Below, piece after piece: positions 24,094 to 35,216 of a stretch of 64,000 nt of DNA. The position numbers and the translations under genes were made by a program. Each line of letters starts with the position of its first letter. The stretch's first letter is position 1. The notes beneath the pieces were generated by a model. That model did not search any database and was not told the DNA's origin. It saw only the letters and a program-made list of their open reading frames with translations. Origin of the DNA: Puccinia triticina (Eukaryota > Basidiomycota > Pucciniomycetes > Pucciniales > Pucciniaceae); the NCBI RefSeq assembly GCF_026914185.1, contig NC_070560.1, forward strand, positions 1,975,501 to 2,039,500, written 5' to 3'.

Positions 24094-27000
24094 TTACTGG
24101 TGGGTTACTTCGGTGGCACCGTCTCGCCGAAATTGCGGGAGCCTAGCCGAAAATCGAATGAAAGCTTCAGTGGCCCGGAAAGCCCTGGAGTTATTGAGAA
24201 GAGTTCTGGTTGTGAGTTCGGTGATTCTCTCATCGAGGAGGAGCCGCATTGCAGTCATCCTAGCTTTGGTAAACCTGGAACAAGAAATCAAGTAATGATC
24301 AACCGTTTCAGGCACTCCACATGTCATGCAGATAGGGTATGGCGCCCTTCTGGACTTGAATTGAAAGGAGTTTAATAGCACGTGACCTGATTTTAACTGG
24401 TGGAAAGCGGCTTGAACTGGGAAGGCCGTCCTCGGTGACCCTTTCCATACCCTCTTTTTCTGAAGCAAGCCGGCCTTCACCGCCGTGACACTGCCCCTTA
24501 TCGACTCGTCCCGAAGGGCCGGGTTACGCGCCTCGGCCGCCTTTTTTTCCGCCAGCTCATTGCCGTCAATCCCAACGTGCCCCGGGCACCATCAGACCAA
24601 AATCTGCGTAGAGGATGGGATGGCGTCAGCGGCTTTTTGTATCTGGGAAAGTAAATACTGGCCAGGCTTGGGGGCCGTGGCGTTGCTCAGCCTCTCAATC
24701 GCCGCCTGGCTGTCCGTCAACAAAATGATTTGGGCCCCTGTGCTCGGCAGCCGGGCCGCACTTCCTAATTCCAGCCCGAGTCGAATGCCGACCAGTTCAC
24801 ACTCGAAGTTCGACGCCGTGTCTGGTGGGCCCAAGAAAGCGAGCTTGGACAAAGCACCGTCCCTAGAGATGGCCGCCGCCCCCAAGCCCTCATCGGGATG
24901 ATCAGAACCATCAGTAAATATCACCAAGTCGGACACCGGGTCTATGCTGTCGAGAAAAGATACTATAGCCCTTTTTGCCTCTTGTTTATTGCCCCTATTG
25001 ATGTTGAGTTCCATTCTCCTCCCCAAGGTCCAGGGAGGAAAATCCTCGAGTATGAAGTTCACCGTTTCCAACTCCCTTGCCGCCACGACGGCCAGCTTCT
25101 CCCGATTTAGGGATGAGTGGACCGGACTAGGAAAGGGCCTAGCCGTCCACAACAATTCCGTCCGGATTTGCTCCTCAATTGCCGACAACCTGTGGGTGAT
25201 TCTGGTCAATTTATTGACGAAGAAGTTAGTTATCCTGTTCGCAGAAGTCTCTTTGATGCTCCGGAACGGCCGGTATTTGCCTAGATACTTGATTGGAGTT
25301 GACTTCAAGGCCCCCAGCGCGAATCGGGCGGCTGAGTGCTCGATCAGATCCAGCAACGACGCCACCTTCTGCTTATTCTGGTTCGTAAACCACACCTGTA
25401 CCCCGTAGAGCACCCTGGGTACCAGCACCGCAGAGATCAGTAGCCCACGCTCCTGTTCTCTGACCCCCCAGGCCGAGCTGCCTATTTTGAGGAGTTGGCC
25501 CAGAGTGTTGTCGGCTTTCTTCCTAACTTGAGTGATCTGTTTGGTGAAGGTCAGTTTTTCATCTATCCACAGCCCCAGCCACTTGACATCACGCTGTGGT
25601 GCCAGCTGCTGGCCATCAAACATGAAATGGGACTTAGCCGCTTTCGAGTGAGTGAATACCATGAACTGGGCCTTCCTGCTGTCAAAGATGGCGCCGTGGG
25701 ACCTGCCCCACTGTAACGACCCTTCGCCCACCCGTGCTAACCGCGACCTGGCTTCCTCACTGGTCTTCCCGGCCATGAGGTGGACCACATCGTCAATAAA
25801 TCCTAGAGAAACTTCGTCACCGTCGAAGTCAAAGGTTTTTATCAGCAGATCGGAGTTGTAGAGAATATACAGGATAACTGATAAAGGCGAGCCCTGCGGG
25901 AGACCCTTCTCCAGGGCAAACTCAGCTGATTCAAAATCCGCGAGACGCATCTTGGTACGCCGCCCTTCCAAGAAACGGTCGATGACTTTCCACAGGTAGG
26001 TAGGGCACCCCTTCTGTCGAAGGGAGTGAACTAGCCGGCGAGGGTTCACTGAAGGGTAGGCCGACTTTACGTCGAGAAAAAGTCCGGTGACGGTCTTCCC
26101 CTCTCTCCACTTCCTTTTGACCCACATAGTGAGTGCCATCAGGGCGTCCTCGGAGCCCTTACCCCGGCGCCCTCCTGAATGTCCGTCGGGGATGATACCC
26201 TTTGATTCTGCCCAAAAAGTTATGCGGTCAGCGATAACAGTTTCAAAAACCTTGCTGAGAGTGCTGAGAAGCGCGATAGGACGGTACGCCCCTGGGTTTG
26301 TGTAGTCGGGCTTTCCAAACTTCCTTATGATAACGGTGGTGGCCGTGCGCCAGGCTGCGGGGAAAAGGTCCTCCCTGATGCACCTGTTGAAAAGGCACAC
26401 GAGGGTGTCAGCTAGCTCAGTTTTGACAATAGTGAGGACTTCATTTGGGATCCGGTCCGGGCCCAAGGCCTTCTTCCTTGCCAGTCTGCCCAGTATGCCC
26501 AGCACCTCCTCCTGAGAGACGGGGGGGTAAACCACAAAAGAAGACTCCTCCAATGGGGGGATATCCGATAAGTCGCAGCTGCTGTCGACAACCGACGTTC
26601 CGGTGAACAGAAGTTCCGCCTGTTCCTCCTTGGTTGACGTGATAGAACCGTCTGGGCCTCGCAGAGGGAGCACCCCCCCACCACTCCTAGGCTTGGTGAA
26701 TTGGAAAGCCTGGAAAACCGACGTAGTGTCGGTGGAGGCCAGGAAGTCCCTCCAATGTTGCTGCTTGAGATTGTTGACCTCCTCGCGGAATCTACTGTTC
26801 CAGTAGTTGTAACGGTCAGCATTTTCCTGGGTTGGATTCATAATCAGCAGCCGGCGACACTTATTCCTGGTCTTGACAAGGGGGCCCAGTTTGTCCTTAT
26901 CCCACCACTTCTTGATCTTGCTTTGATCGGTCCGAATCCGCATACCCTGTTTCTGCCAAGCGGCAGACAAGCATTCTGTCAATTTTTGTTCCACCTCGTC

Positions 27001-27912
27001 GATATCAAGGGTAGGCAACATGCAACTTAGCTGATTGAGGCCGGTTTTCACCGTCTTACGGAGTTCCGCTTGATCCAAGTCGGCCGGTTTGGGGGCCACC
27101 CATTGGTAGGATGGACCCGGCGGCAACAGTCGCAGGGCTGTTACCAGCTTCTGGTGATCCGATCCGTGGTTGGCCGAGGAGGTGGCCGTGCTGTGGATCA
27201 ATTGAGAGGCGCGGAAGTTTCCCCAAGTGAGGTCGATGGTCGTCTTAGACCCCCGGCTGGAAAGGAAAGTGGGAGTGTCTTTTTCAGAAAAAAGCCTGTA
27301 CCCGTGCTTTCCACAAAGTGAGACCAAGGACTTAGCTTCCTTATGTATGTGGGGGTATCCCGGAGGGTTCCAGAGCCGGTGGTGGAGGTTGGAGTCCATT
27401 CCAATGACTGACGCGACCCGTCGGTCGTTGGATAAGCCTAACCATTCCCGAAGTTGGTCTACTCCTGTGGTTGTGCCTGGAGGATTATAAACATTGAGGA
27501 CCCGCAGCCGGGTCCCGGTTAACAAAACAATTTCTAACGCAAGAAAAAACTTACTGTTGCCGCCCAGGACTTTGATATCCTGGGAGGCAATGGATTTCGG
27601 GACATAGGACACAACCCGATGTTTGTCCTTGAGATCCTTCGGCTGGTGTTCCGGGCTGTAGAAGGTCCACCACGCTTCGTGGTCAGGCAGTAAACAAGTC
27701 AGTGGATTAATCCAAGGCTCCTGCAAGATAAGAGAAAACGCCGAGGCCGGCTCAGAATTGAGAATACTATAAGTTGTCGCTCGACTATTGTGGCAGTTCA
27801 ACTGCACAATAAAAGAGGGCAAAAAGGTTTCATTGCTTGAAACAAGAGGGGGAGTGTCTACAACAGAATTACTAGGACAAATTTGTGTTAGTTTAGGGTC
27901 TAAATTACTCAT
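24094..27912 (-). pseudogene. LINE ORF2: endonuclease, reverse transcriptase, RNase H (one in-frame stop)
   Basis: The frame spans 1273 codons with a single TGA at 24592-24594. Domains in order: APE-type endonuclease (LILQEPWINP, VIGMDSNLHH, NHGSDHQKL), reverse transcriptase (LDVKSAYPSV, GLPQGSPLSVILYILY, and the catalytic box GFIDDVVHL in place of YADD), RNase H (VIFTDGSDHPDEG, FECELVGIRLGLELG, LLTDSQAAIE) and a C-terminal region after the stop with PGHVGIDGNELAEKKA and CMTCGVPETVDHYLISC. The stop cuts the RNase H domain just before its last conserved motif. EN-RT-RNase H order with a knuckled ORF1 fits the Tad/I group. The TGA could derive from CGA. Confidence 0.9.
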
Positions 27913-29125
27913 TTTGGAGATGTTTTTTGGAAAGTAGCCATGCCCGCTTTACCTCACACGCCTTATCAAAAGGCGTGTGGGTTTCCCAAATGCCCTTCCC
28001 TTTCCCTGCGTCCCTGCAAATCACACACTGTTTCCCTGCCACAGTTGTTGCGTCCTGACAATCTCTCGTCTCGTGATTCTTGCCACACTTGCCGCATTTC
28101 GGTTCCGCCCGGCACCACTTCCCAAAGTGGCCCATCTGCAAGCATTTGAAACACTGCGGTGGAAGTTTCTTGAAGCGATCTACTCTGTGGAAGCAGCCAT
28201 TTAAAAACAATCCTCTCTGTTTAACCAGGAGATCAGCCACCAATGGGTCAGCAAGAGCAATGACGACTGTACCAGCTTGGCGGGGGTCGGAGGGGTCCCT
28301 GGAACCGCCCAACCATCGCATCTTGAAGATCTTCTCGGCCAAAAAATTGTTGTCCAACGCGATGGAGATCCTGCTGGTCGCCGCGTCAACGTTGAAAGTC
28401 CGGGGTATCCCATGGGCTAGAACTGAATAGGTACTTGGCGACGCTTCTAAGTCGGGGTGCACCTGTTTACTCCATTCGTGTTTGTTGCAATTCAGCCATT
28501 CCTTCTGCTGACGGTTCTTAGAATAAAAGGAGACATCACCGGATGGAAGGAATCGGACGGCCTTCACTGAGACCCTTTCGCCCTGAACCGTTGCGTTCAA
28601 TTTGTCCAAAACCTCATTAACCCTCCTGACAGTAATCTCGGCGCCCACTTCCTTCAACGGGGCGGTACCAGTCCTTGCGTGAATGATGGTGAGTCCAGGT
28701 TGGGCCGCGATCATCTCGGTCTTGGTCGGAGGGGGGGGTGGGGCTTTCGGCTTGGCTGCCGTCGTTGCGTAAGACTTGACCGGTGCTGATTGTTTACGCG
28801 GCAATTGCCCTGCCTTGATGGTTGTGACGCGTCCTGGGAGCTCTCGAAGGTCCGCCATCGCGCGTTTCATCTCCTGCAAGGTTTGGCGCATTTCCTCCAT
28901 AGCTAGTTGAACCATGCGCTTCTGCTCCGCTTCGCTGTCCAAGAGTTGAAGTAGCAACGTCATGAGCATCGCGTCCAGAACGAGTTTTCCATCTTGAGTT
29001 TGGTGTTCTGGGCGGGCCAGAAGGGATCGGAGGAATGAAGCCGGCGTGGGCTCGGTCGCTGGAGCGGCATGGGACGCTGGCAGGCGGGTTTCGGGGAGTC
29101 GGCGCGGTTCAGAGGCAGAGGTCAT
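27905..29125 (-). CDS. LINE ORF1, Gag-like zinc-knuckle RNA-binding protein
   Basis: A 406-residue frame from the ATG at 29125. An in-frame stretch extends further upstream to 29182 without an ATG. The N-terminal half is Pro/Ala-rich with a helical segment; the C-terminus has knuckles CFKCLQMGHFGKWC (CX2CX4HX4C), CGKCGKNHETRDC (CX2CX3HX4C) and a third Cys-His cluster starting CVIC. Such ORF1 proteins bind the element RNA and form the ribonucleoprotein for retrotransposition. The frame is intact. Its TAA overlaps the ORF2 start as ATGAGTAA, which suggests coupled termination and reinitiation. Confidence 0.88.
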   Translation of the reverse strand: MTSASEPRRLPETRLPASHAAPATEPTPASFLRSLLARPEHQTQDGKLVLDAMLMTLLLQLLDSEAEQKRMVQLAMEEMRQTLQEMKRAMADLRELPGRVTTIKAGQLPRKQSAPVKSYATTAAKPKAPPPPPTKTEMIAAQPGLTIIHARTGTAPLKEVGAEITVRRVNEVLDKLNATVQGERVSVKAVRFLPSGDVSFYSKNRQQKEWLNCNKHEWSKQVHPDLEASPSTYSVLAHGIPRTFNVDAATSRISIALDNNFLAEKIFKMRWLGGSRDPSDPRQAGTVVIALADPLVADLLVKQRGLFLNGCFHRVDRFKKLPPQCFKCLQMGHFGKWCRAEPKCGKCGKNHETRDCQDATTVAGKQCVICRDAGKGKGIWETHTPFDKACEVKRAWLLSKKHLQNE

Positions 29126-29370
29126 GACGATATCAGGCGACGCGTCGTTGGCGGCATGCGCGTCTCGGGGATTGTGAATCAAGTCCGAGAGGACCTGGAC
29201 TGAATCAGAACGAATACCGGGAGGGGGGTCGAGGGGGGGGGGGGGGGGGGGGGTTGCCAGTGGGCATGGGGAAAGAGAAGTTCTGTCAGAGGCGGGGGGT
29301 GTGTTTTAGGATTTGGGGGTGTGGGGGGTGGATTTTAAAAAATTTGAGGTGGTTGCGGACAGAACTGTTG

Positions 29371-29487
29371 TATATCGGAAATGGCGGGGATCATGAGGAG
29401 TGATGAGGAAACTCGTGATGACCCTCATAACTTCTCGAAACTGCCAAACATGCGAGTGATACAATATGGGCCTCGGTGAGGCCCGGT
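29371..29487 (+). repeat. 117-bp LINE target-site duplication, right copy
   Basis: Partner of 23688-23804, starting TATATCGGAAATGGCGGGG and ending GAGGCCCGGT, directly at the 5' end of the LINE. Confidence 0.85.
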
Positions 29488-29540
29488 TATAGAAAAGCAG
29501 TGGTTATTACATAACATCACTGCTGCCAAACGGGGCCTTA

Positions 29541-30549
29541 GAGCATCTCCAGCAGAGCTTGGACCGCGCGAGTTTTGGACTTGTTTAGCAGGTCGCTCAA
29601 CATTTCCGGGGTCCAGCAGACCCACTAAACAACCTTTGATTGATCCAAGTCCATCCCATCCCAGGCCGCGGCCGGCTACTTTCCCCATCCCATCGCCACC
29701 CATGACACAGGCTGCTACACACCACACATCACCTACTCGCCACTCCTCATCACCAATCAATCCAATTCTTGAAGATCTTGCTCGTAGTCCTCCACCGAGA
29801 ACACCCTCTCCAGAAATTCAACCCCATTAGATTTTGTTCTCATTTCAACTTTCTTCATTGTCACAATTCTTTTTTTCTTTGAATGTCAAACAGACCTCTT
29901 GTCTCAATCACATCCATTTCAAGTGAGAGATTGAATGAAATCATAACAAAGAGATTGTGAGAAAAAAATTATATTTTTTTATTAATAACAAAGAGGAATC
30001 AACAAATTTAAGAGAACAGGTTCAGGTATCTTGATCGGCATCGGTGTGGGTCTCATCAGAACTGTCTGAGCTCAAATCAACTGGAACGTCTCCAACTTAC
30101 TCGCTTCTCATGTAAAGTCCATTGAAGCTCGATGAGGTCGTCCTTCAGCTGATTGTGTCTTGATTGGTTTTGTCTGAGTTTTTGGAAAAGTAGTCGTTGC
30201 GTAGCTGGAGTTCACCTTGAAGGTGTTCACAATTGATAGTTTTTTGGCCAATGGTTGATCCTCCTCCCCCTCAAGATTCATCGCAGTTGCTTGAGATAAT
30301 CCGGTTGAACATTTGGTAGGCAATGAGATCATCGTCGTCGTCCATGAAGTTGAGTAAATCAACCAAATCCCTCGAGATATTGATTTCCATTGCAGTCGTG
30401 TTGTCCTGCATGGCAATCTAGCTATCCACCCCCGGCGTAATTGCCAGTCTACTGTGGAGCTGCTGTTGAACAGCTGAGACAGGTGTGTGAAAGGTGGTCC
30501 CGGCCGGCTATAGGTAGCGGGTCCCATCCCCGCTCTGCTGGAGATGCTC
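29541..30549 (-). mobile_element. Internally deleted Harbinger element
   Basis: Terminal repeats GAGCATCTCCAGCAGAGC (29541) and GCTCTGCTGGAGATGCTC (to 30549) are flanked by TTA on both sides (29538-29540 and 30550-30552). The left TTA is also the right target duplication of the PIF element ending at 29537, so one element landed in the other's duplication. The interior keeps only the two ends of a Harbinger transposase. Confidence 0.82.
30020..30347 (-). pseudogene. Harbinger transposase remnant (N- and C-terminal ends fused)
   Basis: Reading minus from about 30344: MDDDDDLIAYQMF, a TGA, then GGGGSTIGQKTINCEHLQ and LRNDYFSKNS, matching GGSTPGRREINRNQLQ and LYNDYFAENP of the complete transposase at 50526. 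Then, in another frame, HNQLKDDLIE matches HNTLQNNLID of the C-terminus, followed by an acidic Asp/Ser tail. The catalytic core is missing between them. Confidence 0.7.
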
Positions 30550-30644
30550 TTAGATCATATTGGTGAGCTTCATGTGGTAGGGAGGCGGGTGCTCCGTGCG
30601 CGCACCATGTAGACTAGTTTGTATGTCTGCCATAGACAAGCAGT

Positions 30645-30760
30645 GGAGGACTTCCCGCCAATGAAAGCAGGCCAGTTTCTATTTTCTGCTTCACTCCCCT
30701 TTGAAAACAGAAATAGAAAATAGCATTTAGCTGGTATTCTAAACCGAAGGGAAGCCCTCC
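30645..30760. mobile_element. MITE, GGAGGACTTCCC termini, AGT duplication
   Basis: Ends GGAGGACTTCCC and GGGAAGCCCTCC, flanked by AGT (30642-30644 and 30761-30763). The interior is partly self-complementary (CAGTTTCTATTTTCTG / CAGAAATAGAAAATAG). Same family as 8188 and 42291. Confidence 0.78.
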
Positions 30761-31329
30761 AGTCTTATATGGTGAAGTAATCCACATTAGTTTTCTTCTC
30801 CTTCTTTCCATTATTAGAAGAAAGAAGACAACATCCGGGAAAAGGACGACGACGATAATGATATGTAATACTAAGATACGAGGCTAGATAGAGATAGGAC
30901 AGGGAGCACTGAACAGTACAGGTACATAAGAATCATGGGGGGGCTGTTGGCGTTGGTTTTTTTTTTTTTTTTGAGAAAAAACGAGGTGAAGAGGACCTAA
31001 TACAACATGAAGGCGGAGGAAACACATCGAAAAAAAACACGGGATAACGAAAACAAAGAGCAAGTGCAACAGGAAAGAAGCATACTACATACGTAATGCG
31101 TGTATCCTGGGTAGTATGTGTGAAAGTTGCTATGCATGTATATATATCTATACGCCGGAGCTAGAATGCGATACAAAGTGGACTGCTGATGATTGGCAGC
31201 AGTTAACGACGACGAATACCTAGTACGACACTCCAACACGTGAGAAATGAAGACGGAAGACGGACGGGCTATGCCGATAAGAAAAGTGGGCGCTGGGTGA
31301 CGCGCGGGGGAAGATGATCGGTGGAGGGG
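30761..31329. other. 3' flank of the HECT ligase gene, no other gene seen
   Basis: Purine-rich and T-run sequence (T run at 30958-30972) downstream of the minus-strand HECT gene. It probably contains its 3' UTR. Confidence 0.5.
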
Positions 31330-34300
31330 CTAATTCAAGCCGAATCCTTCGGACTCGTTGATCGCTAGACGGAGCTTCTCGTCGAGAGATTGGACGGAAG
31401 AGAAGTCAGAAAGGATGAGCTGGTTGAAGCAGGTGTGGCTTTCGGGCAGCCGTTCGTTGATCGTCAATGTTCCGAGCTGGTTTGATTGAAGATGGCGCCG
31501 GCGACTGTTTGGATTGACGTCGATCGGACGGACGGAGCGGGTGATCTTGAGATTGAGGCCCGAGATCCCGGTGGCGGGGATCCTGTCGGTGCCAGTAATG
31601 AACCTTAGCAGCTTCTTCTGGTCCTCGAAGCTGAAGCTGTCGATGACTATCCAGAAGTACTGGACCGTCAGATCGGTAGGCGAAAAGCCGACATACAGTG
31701 TGATCGCTTTGAGATCCTCGATGTCCAATTTTGAGTTGTATGTGGATCCGATCACCAAGAGTTCGATCTCTTCTGGCTGAAACAAGCTTAGTCCGTTGCC
31801 GGCAGCAATCGAATTGAATCCATCTGAGAACGCCTTGAACTGTTTTTCGATGGACTTATTGAGGATGTAATCGCAGTAAAGCTTGACGAATTCGGCTCGA
31901 TTCGACTTGGTGACGGGGATGTTTTCGCCGTTAGGAATCAAGGGGACCTCAACGATCGCCCCATAAGCGTCATAATCACCAACAAAGTTCCGACAACATA
32001 TCTCCTCAAAATCATCGCCATCGTATTCCAGTAACCAGCCCAAGTTTTTAGCAACCTCGGGTTTCAGAGCTGCTAAGTCTGATCGGTTTACGGGGAGACC
32101 TAATAACTTCCGATAACCTACCAATGGCAATCCGAAATCTAAGGTGACTCGGTTATAAATTGCTAAGCCTAGCACGGTTCCTATTAATCTGAACTCTTCG
32201 AACTCTTGACTGGCTGGATTGAACCATATCTGGTGTTGATCTGGATCATGTAAAAACATTCCATACTCGGGCGCAACCAACTGCCGGATCAATAAAAGGA
32301 ACCACTCTTTCTTCAATCTGAGAATGAACGTGGCGATCTTTGAAGTCAATCACTGGGCCAACCAACCAATGGAGGAGAAATCCACTGACCCTCCACCATC
32401 CACACCTTCCTCGTCCACAAAGGTGATCTTGAGTAACTTCTTCAGTTCGGACTGAGAGCTAGCGATTTGGCGGAGCGAGTCCTCGACGAGATGGGACCTT
32501 CTTATAGAAAGAGGGAGCACTGGGGGAGCAAGGGATCTTCCCAGTAAGCTATCGATGAATGCTTGGCGAGCCTCCAAACCCATTTGACGCTTTCCATCGT
32601 ATGTCAATAAGGAGATCTTACTCGCCATGCTCAGTAGACATGGATAGCCGCATAGGGTGAAGGACGACTTTCTGCTCTCCCAACTTTCGAAGTCAAAGAC
32701 CAGATCAATCGGTTGGATTAGATCAGTGGACACATTATAAAACGAAGTTGGCGGCAACTTGCGTGACTGGAAGTTAGATCCACCTGGATTCCATGGGAAC
32801 GTGTAGTCAGTTGTATATGTAAAGCACTGTATCAGGGTTTTCTCAATTGTACTAACATAGTAGAGCCATCATTCTGCTTGCGGCCAACAAGGACCAGTCA
32901 TGCATGTATTTGGGCAGATGCGGAGTCGGTTGCTGTTCAAAGCCAGCCCCAAAGCCGTCTGGGAGTTGGAGAAAGTGGCGAATTCTGTCGCTGACAAACA
33001 CGTTGACCAATTCGACTTTATCCGCAAACATTTTGGTTGGACAGCTTGGATGGCTGTAAAACGAGACGAGCCGATGATGTAATCGATTGGGCATCGATGA
33101 AATCCTGGTGTTATGAGTACTTGAAAATTAGTTCGGATTCAGCCTTGACCTAAGGACAAATGATAGACTTACAGACCAAGTGTCCGGGCGGTTATCACCA
33201 GACGTTTTTGGGGGGCAATCTTACTAGCGGGTGATAGAATGGGACACTGAGGATGGGTGAGTGGAGAATCAGTTTCCGTATGGTAGAAAAACAAAAAACC
33301 TAAACAAGGAAGACTCAACTTGTAGAAGGACAATAGCCCAGGCCCATTGGATGGGGTCATCGATCGTTTGAGAATCAGTGGTTGACCGGAAGCTTGAGAT
33401 GACCGAGACAGATGGATGACCGGGACGGTTCAAGAAGTTGTAGAGGTGGGAGAGAAGGATATCCCGGCCAGTCAAGCCGCTGCAGATGGCCTGGAAGAAG
33501 CTGTTGACCAGTTCGATTTGCACCGTCTGGGGTGCTGGTTGCTGTGTTGCTGATGGCTGGGATAGGAAGGCGGATGAGAGGTTGGAGATGGAGGCGAATA
33601 GTTTGGAGAGCAGCTCGTGGGCGAGCTGGTCGAAGTGTTTGCTGCGCCGGTCGGTCTCTGAGCCCGGGCTGACGGCGGCCAGGAAGGCGCTCGGGTCGCG
33701 GTCGAAGCGGTCCAGCTGGTCCTGGCTGAGCGAGAGAGAGTGGAGCTGGGCGATCTGTTCCTCGGCGATCGTCAGGGTGGTTTCCGCCGGCTGGCCTGCT
33801 TCGCCGAGCCGGTCCTCGGGGATGGGATCGTCATTCGTCTTGTTCAGCCCGATGAGGAAGGACTGCGGGGAGTCCCAGATGATCGCACAGGTCGGGCATC
33901 GGACGGGCTGACTAAGCGAGTGATCGGGGAGGGTGATCGATCGGCTGCAGCACGGACAGCTGAAGGAGTGGCTGTGCGGCTCGGCCGGGGGGGCCGGCTG
34001 GTGGGAGTGTCTTGAGGCGGAGGGGGGCCGTTTCCTGCTGGGCAGCGGGGGCGAGGTGGGGTTGGTTGGGGTGGCTGGCGAGAGCGGGTGGCGGACGTGT
34101 TCGGGGTTGGTGGGCGACCTGAGCCCGGGGCTGGCCGATGAGCTCTGGTTGCGGATCGACGTCGGGTGGCGGAGGAGGTGGGCAAGATTGAGTGAGCGGC
34201 GCTTGAATGAACTGGCGGAGACGGAGAGCTTGCTGGGGCTGGGACAGTCGGCCGGAGGCTTGTTGGCCGCCGGCTTGTTGAGGACCTTCGGGGAAACACT

Positions 34301-34441
34301 CAGGCCGATCGACCTCTGGGGACGGCTTCCGGCTCTCGTGGTTCTTCTGATGGGCGGCGTGGAAGGCTGCTCGGCTTCCTCCTGGCTGCCGCCGACAGTC
34401 AGCTCGTCCGCCAACAGGGCGGGGTCAAGTGGATCGACCAT
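31330..34441 (-). CDS. HUL4: HECT-type E3 ubiquitin ligase, HUL4/HECTD2-like
   Basis: Five exons join in frame: 34441-33320, 33246-33173, 33104-32857, 32783-32390 and 32317-31330. Introns are 68-74 nt with GT-AG ends; the protein is 941 aa. The N-terminus is low-complexity Ser/Pro with two Cys pairs (CPCC and CPTC, residues about 162-185) that may bind zinc. The middle has the pre-HECT region (LVSFYSHPSCP, VELVNVFVSDRI). The HECT domain shows FVDEEGVDGGG joined across the last intron to LKKEWF, then PEYGMF. The catalytic cysteine lies in SHTCFNQL, near residue 909. HECT ligases form a ubiquitin thioester on this Cys before transfer to the substrate. The start was placed at MVDPLDP; the frame is open further upstream without an ATG. 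Confidence 0.9.
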
Positions 34442-35216
34442 CTCACCGGACACTAAAAGAGACGAAGCTGGGATAGCAAGAAGAAGCCCGCGGTTGAGCT
34501 GAGGAGAGTGCGGGTGCTGGGAGTCGATTTCCGTCGGGCGAGCCGGAATAAAAGCTTTGGCGTCGACAGTGGTCTTCAGGGGTTTACCATCCACCAAGCA
34601 ACTGCTCGAGTCAGCTGGGGCAGTGCTTGAGCAGTGTGGGACCCGGTGGTGGGGTAAAATCAATCAAACCTTAATTCCAGTTCAAACAGTCAGCCCTCGA
34701 TAGCACCCCGCAGACAGCGCCCCGCCCCCGACCAAACCACCTCAACAAACACTGCTGTGACCTGTCTCCGTCTACATGTAGTATGACACATGTGGGGTTT
34801 CACCCTTTGTTCTTCAGCAGAGTTGCCCTGTGTATATGTGCTTTTTCAGGCTTGACTCCAGCCTCTGTCCTTGATCTGCCCAAAGCACTGATCCCAAGCA
34901 TTCTTTTCCCCTGACCTGCTTTCAAATCTTTACTATTCTAGTCATCATCATTTCCCATGTTAGCTCTCTTGCAATTCCAAAAAGTGCTTATAGCCATCCC
35001 TTTATGCTGGCACTATTTTCCAGGCACTCAAAGCTTGCCATCATTCCCAGGACATGATTCAGAATCCCTGCTTGAAAATGGTTTGTACTTGCATTTTGAC
35101 ACTCTCCATGTAGAAAATAGGACACTGAACCAACATCCCTCCATCAATTCCCAATCATTGAAATCTAGTTATACATGGAAAACAGTCCACAAGCCATACA
35201 GATATTGCCAATCCTG
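34442..35216. other. Intergenic region between HUL4-like and the rust-family gene
   Basis: Probably holds divergent promoters for the minus-strand HECT gene and the plus-strand family gene. No specific site was recognised. Confidence 0.4.

Larger units (their letters stand above)
23805..29370 (-). mobile_element. Tad-like non-LTR retrotransposon (LINE), about 5.57 kb
   Basis: A two-ORF LINE on the minus strand. A short 5' UTR contains a 21-nt G run on the plus strand at 29233-29253. It is followed by ORF1 with zinc knuckles, ORF2 with endonuclease, reverse transcriptase and RNase H, a purine-rich 3' region, and a poly(A) tail read as the T run at 23804-23828. It is full length with a long target duplication. 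It is inactive or weakened by an in-frame TGA in ORF2. Confidence 0.9.
22975..29537. mobile_element. PIF-type element with satellite, split by a LINE
   Basis: The left terminus GGCCCCGTTTGGCAGCA (22975) and right terminus TGCTGCCAAACGGGGCC (to 29537) are inverted repeats of about 30 bp, flanked by TTA at 22972-22974 and 29538-29540. Removing the LINE and one copy of its target duplication leaves about 880 bp, similar to the satellite-carrying element at 1526-2400. The left part carries the satellite at 23118-23625. The termini share GGCCCCGTTTGG with the MITE at 5862. Confidence 0.8.

Noticed and set aside
24485..29830. Plus-strand frames of 60-150 codons across the LINE
   Set aside because: They are antisense to the clear ORF1 and ORF2 of the LINE and have no independent signal.
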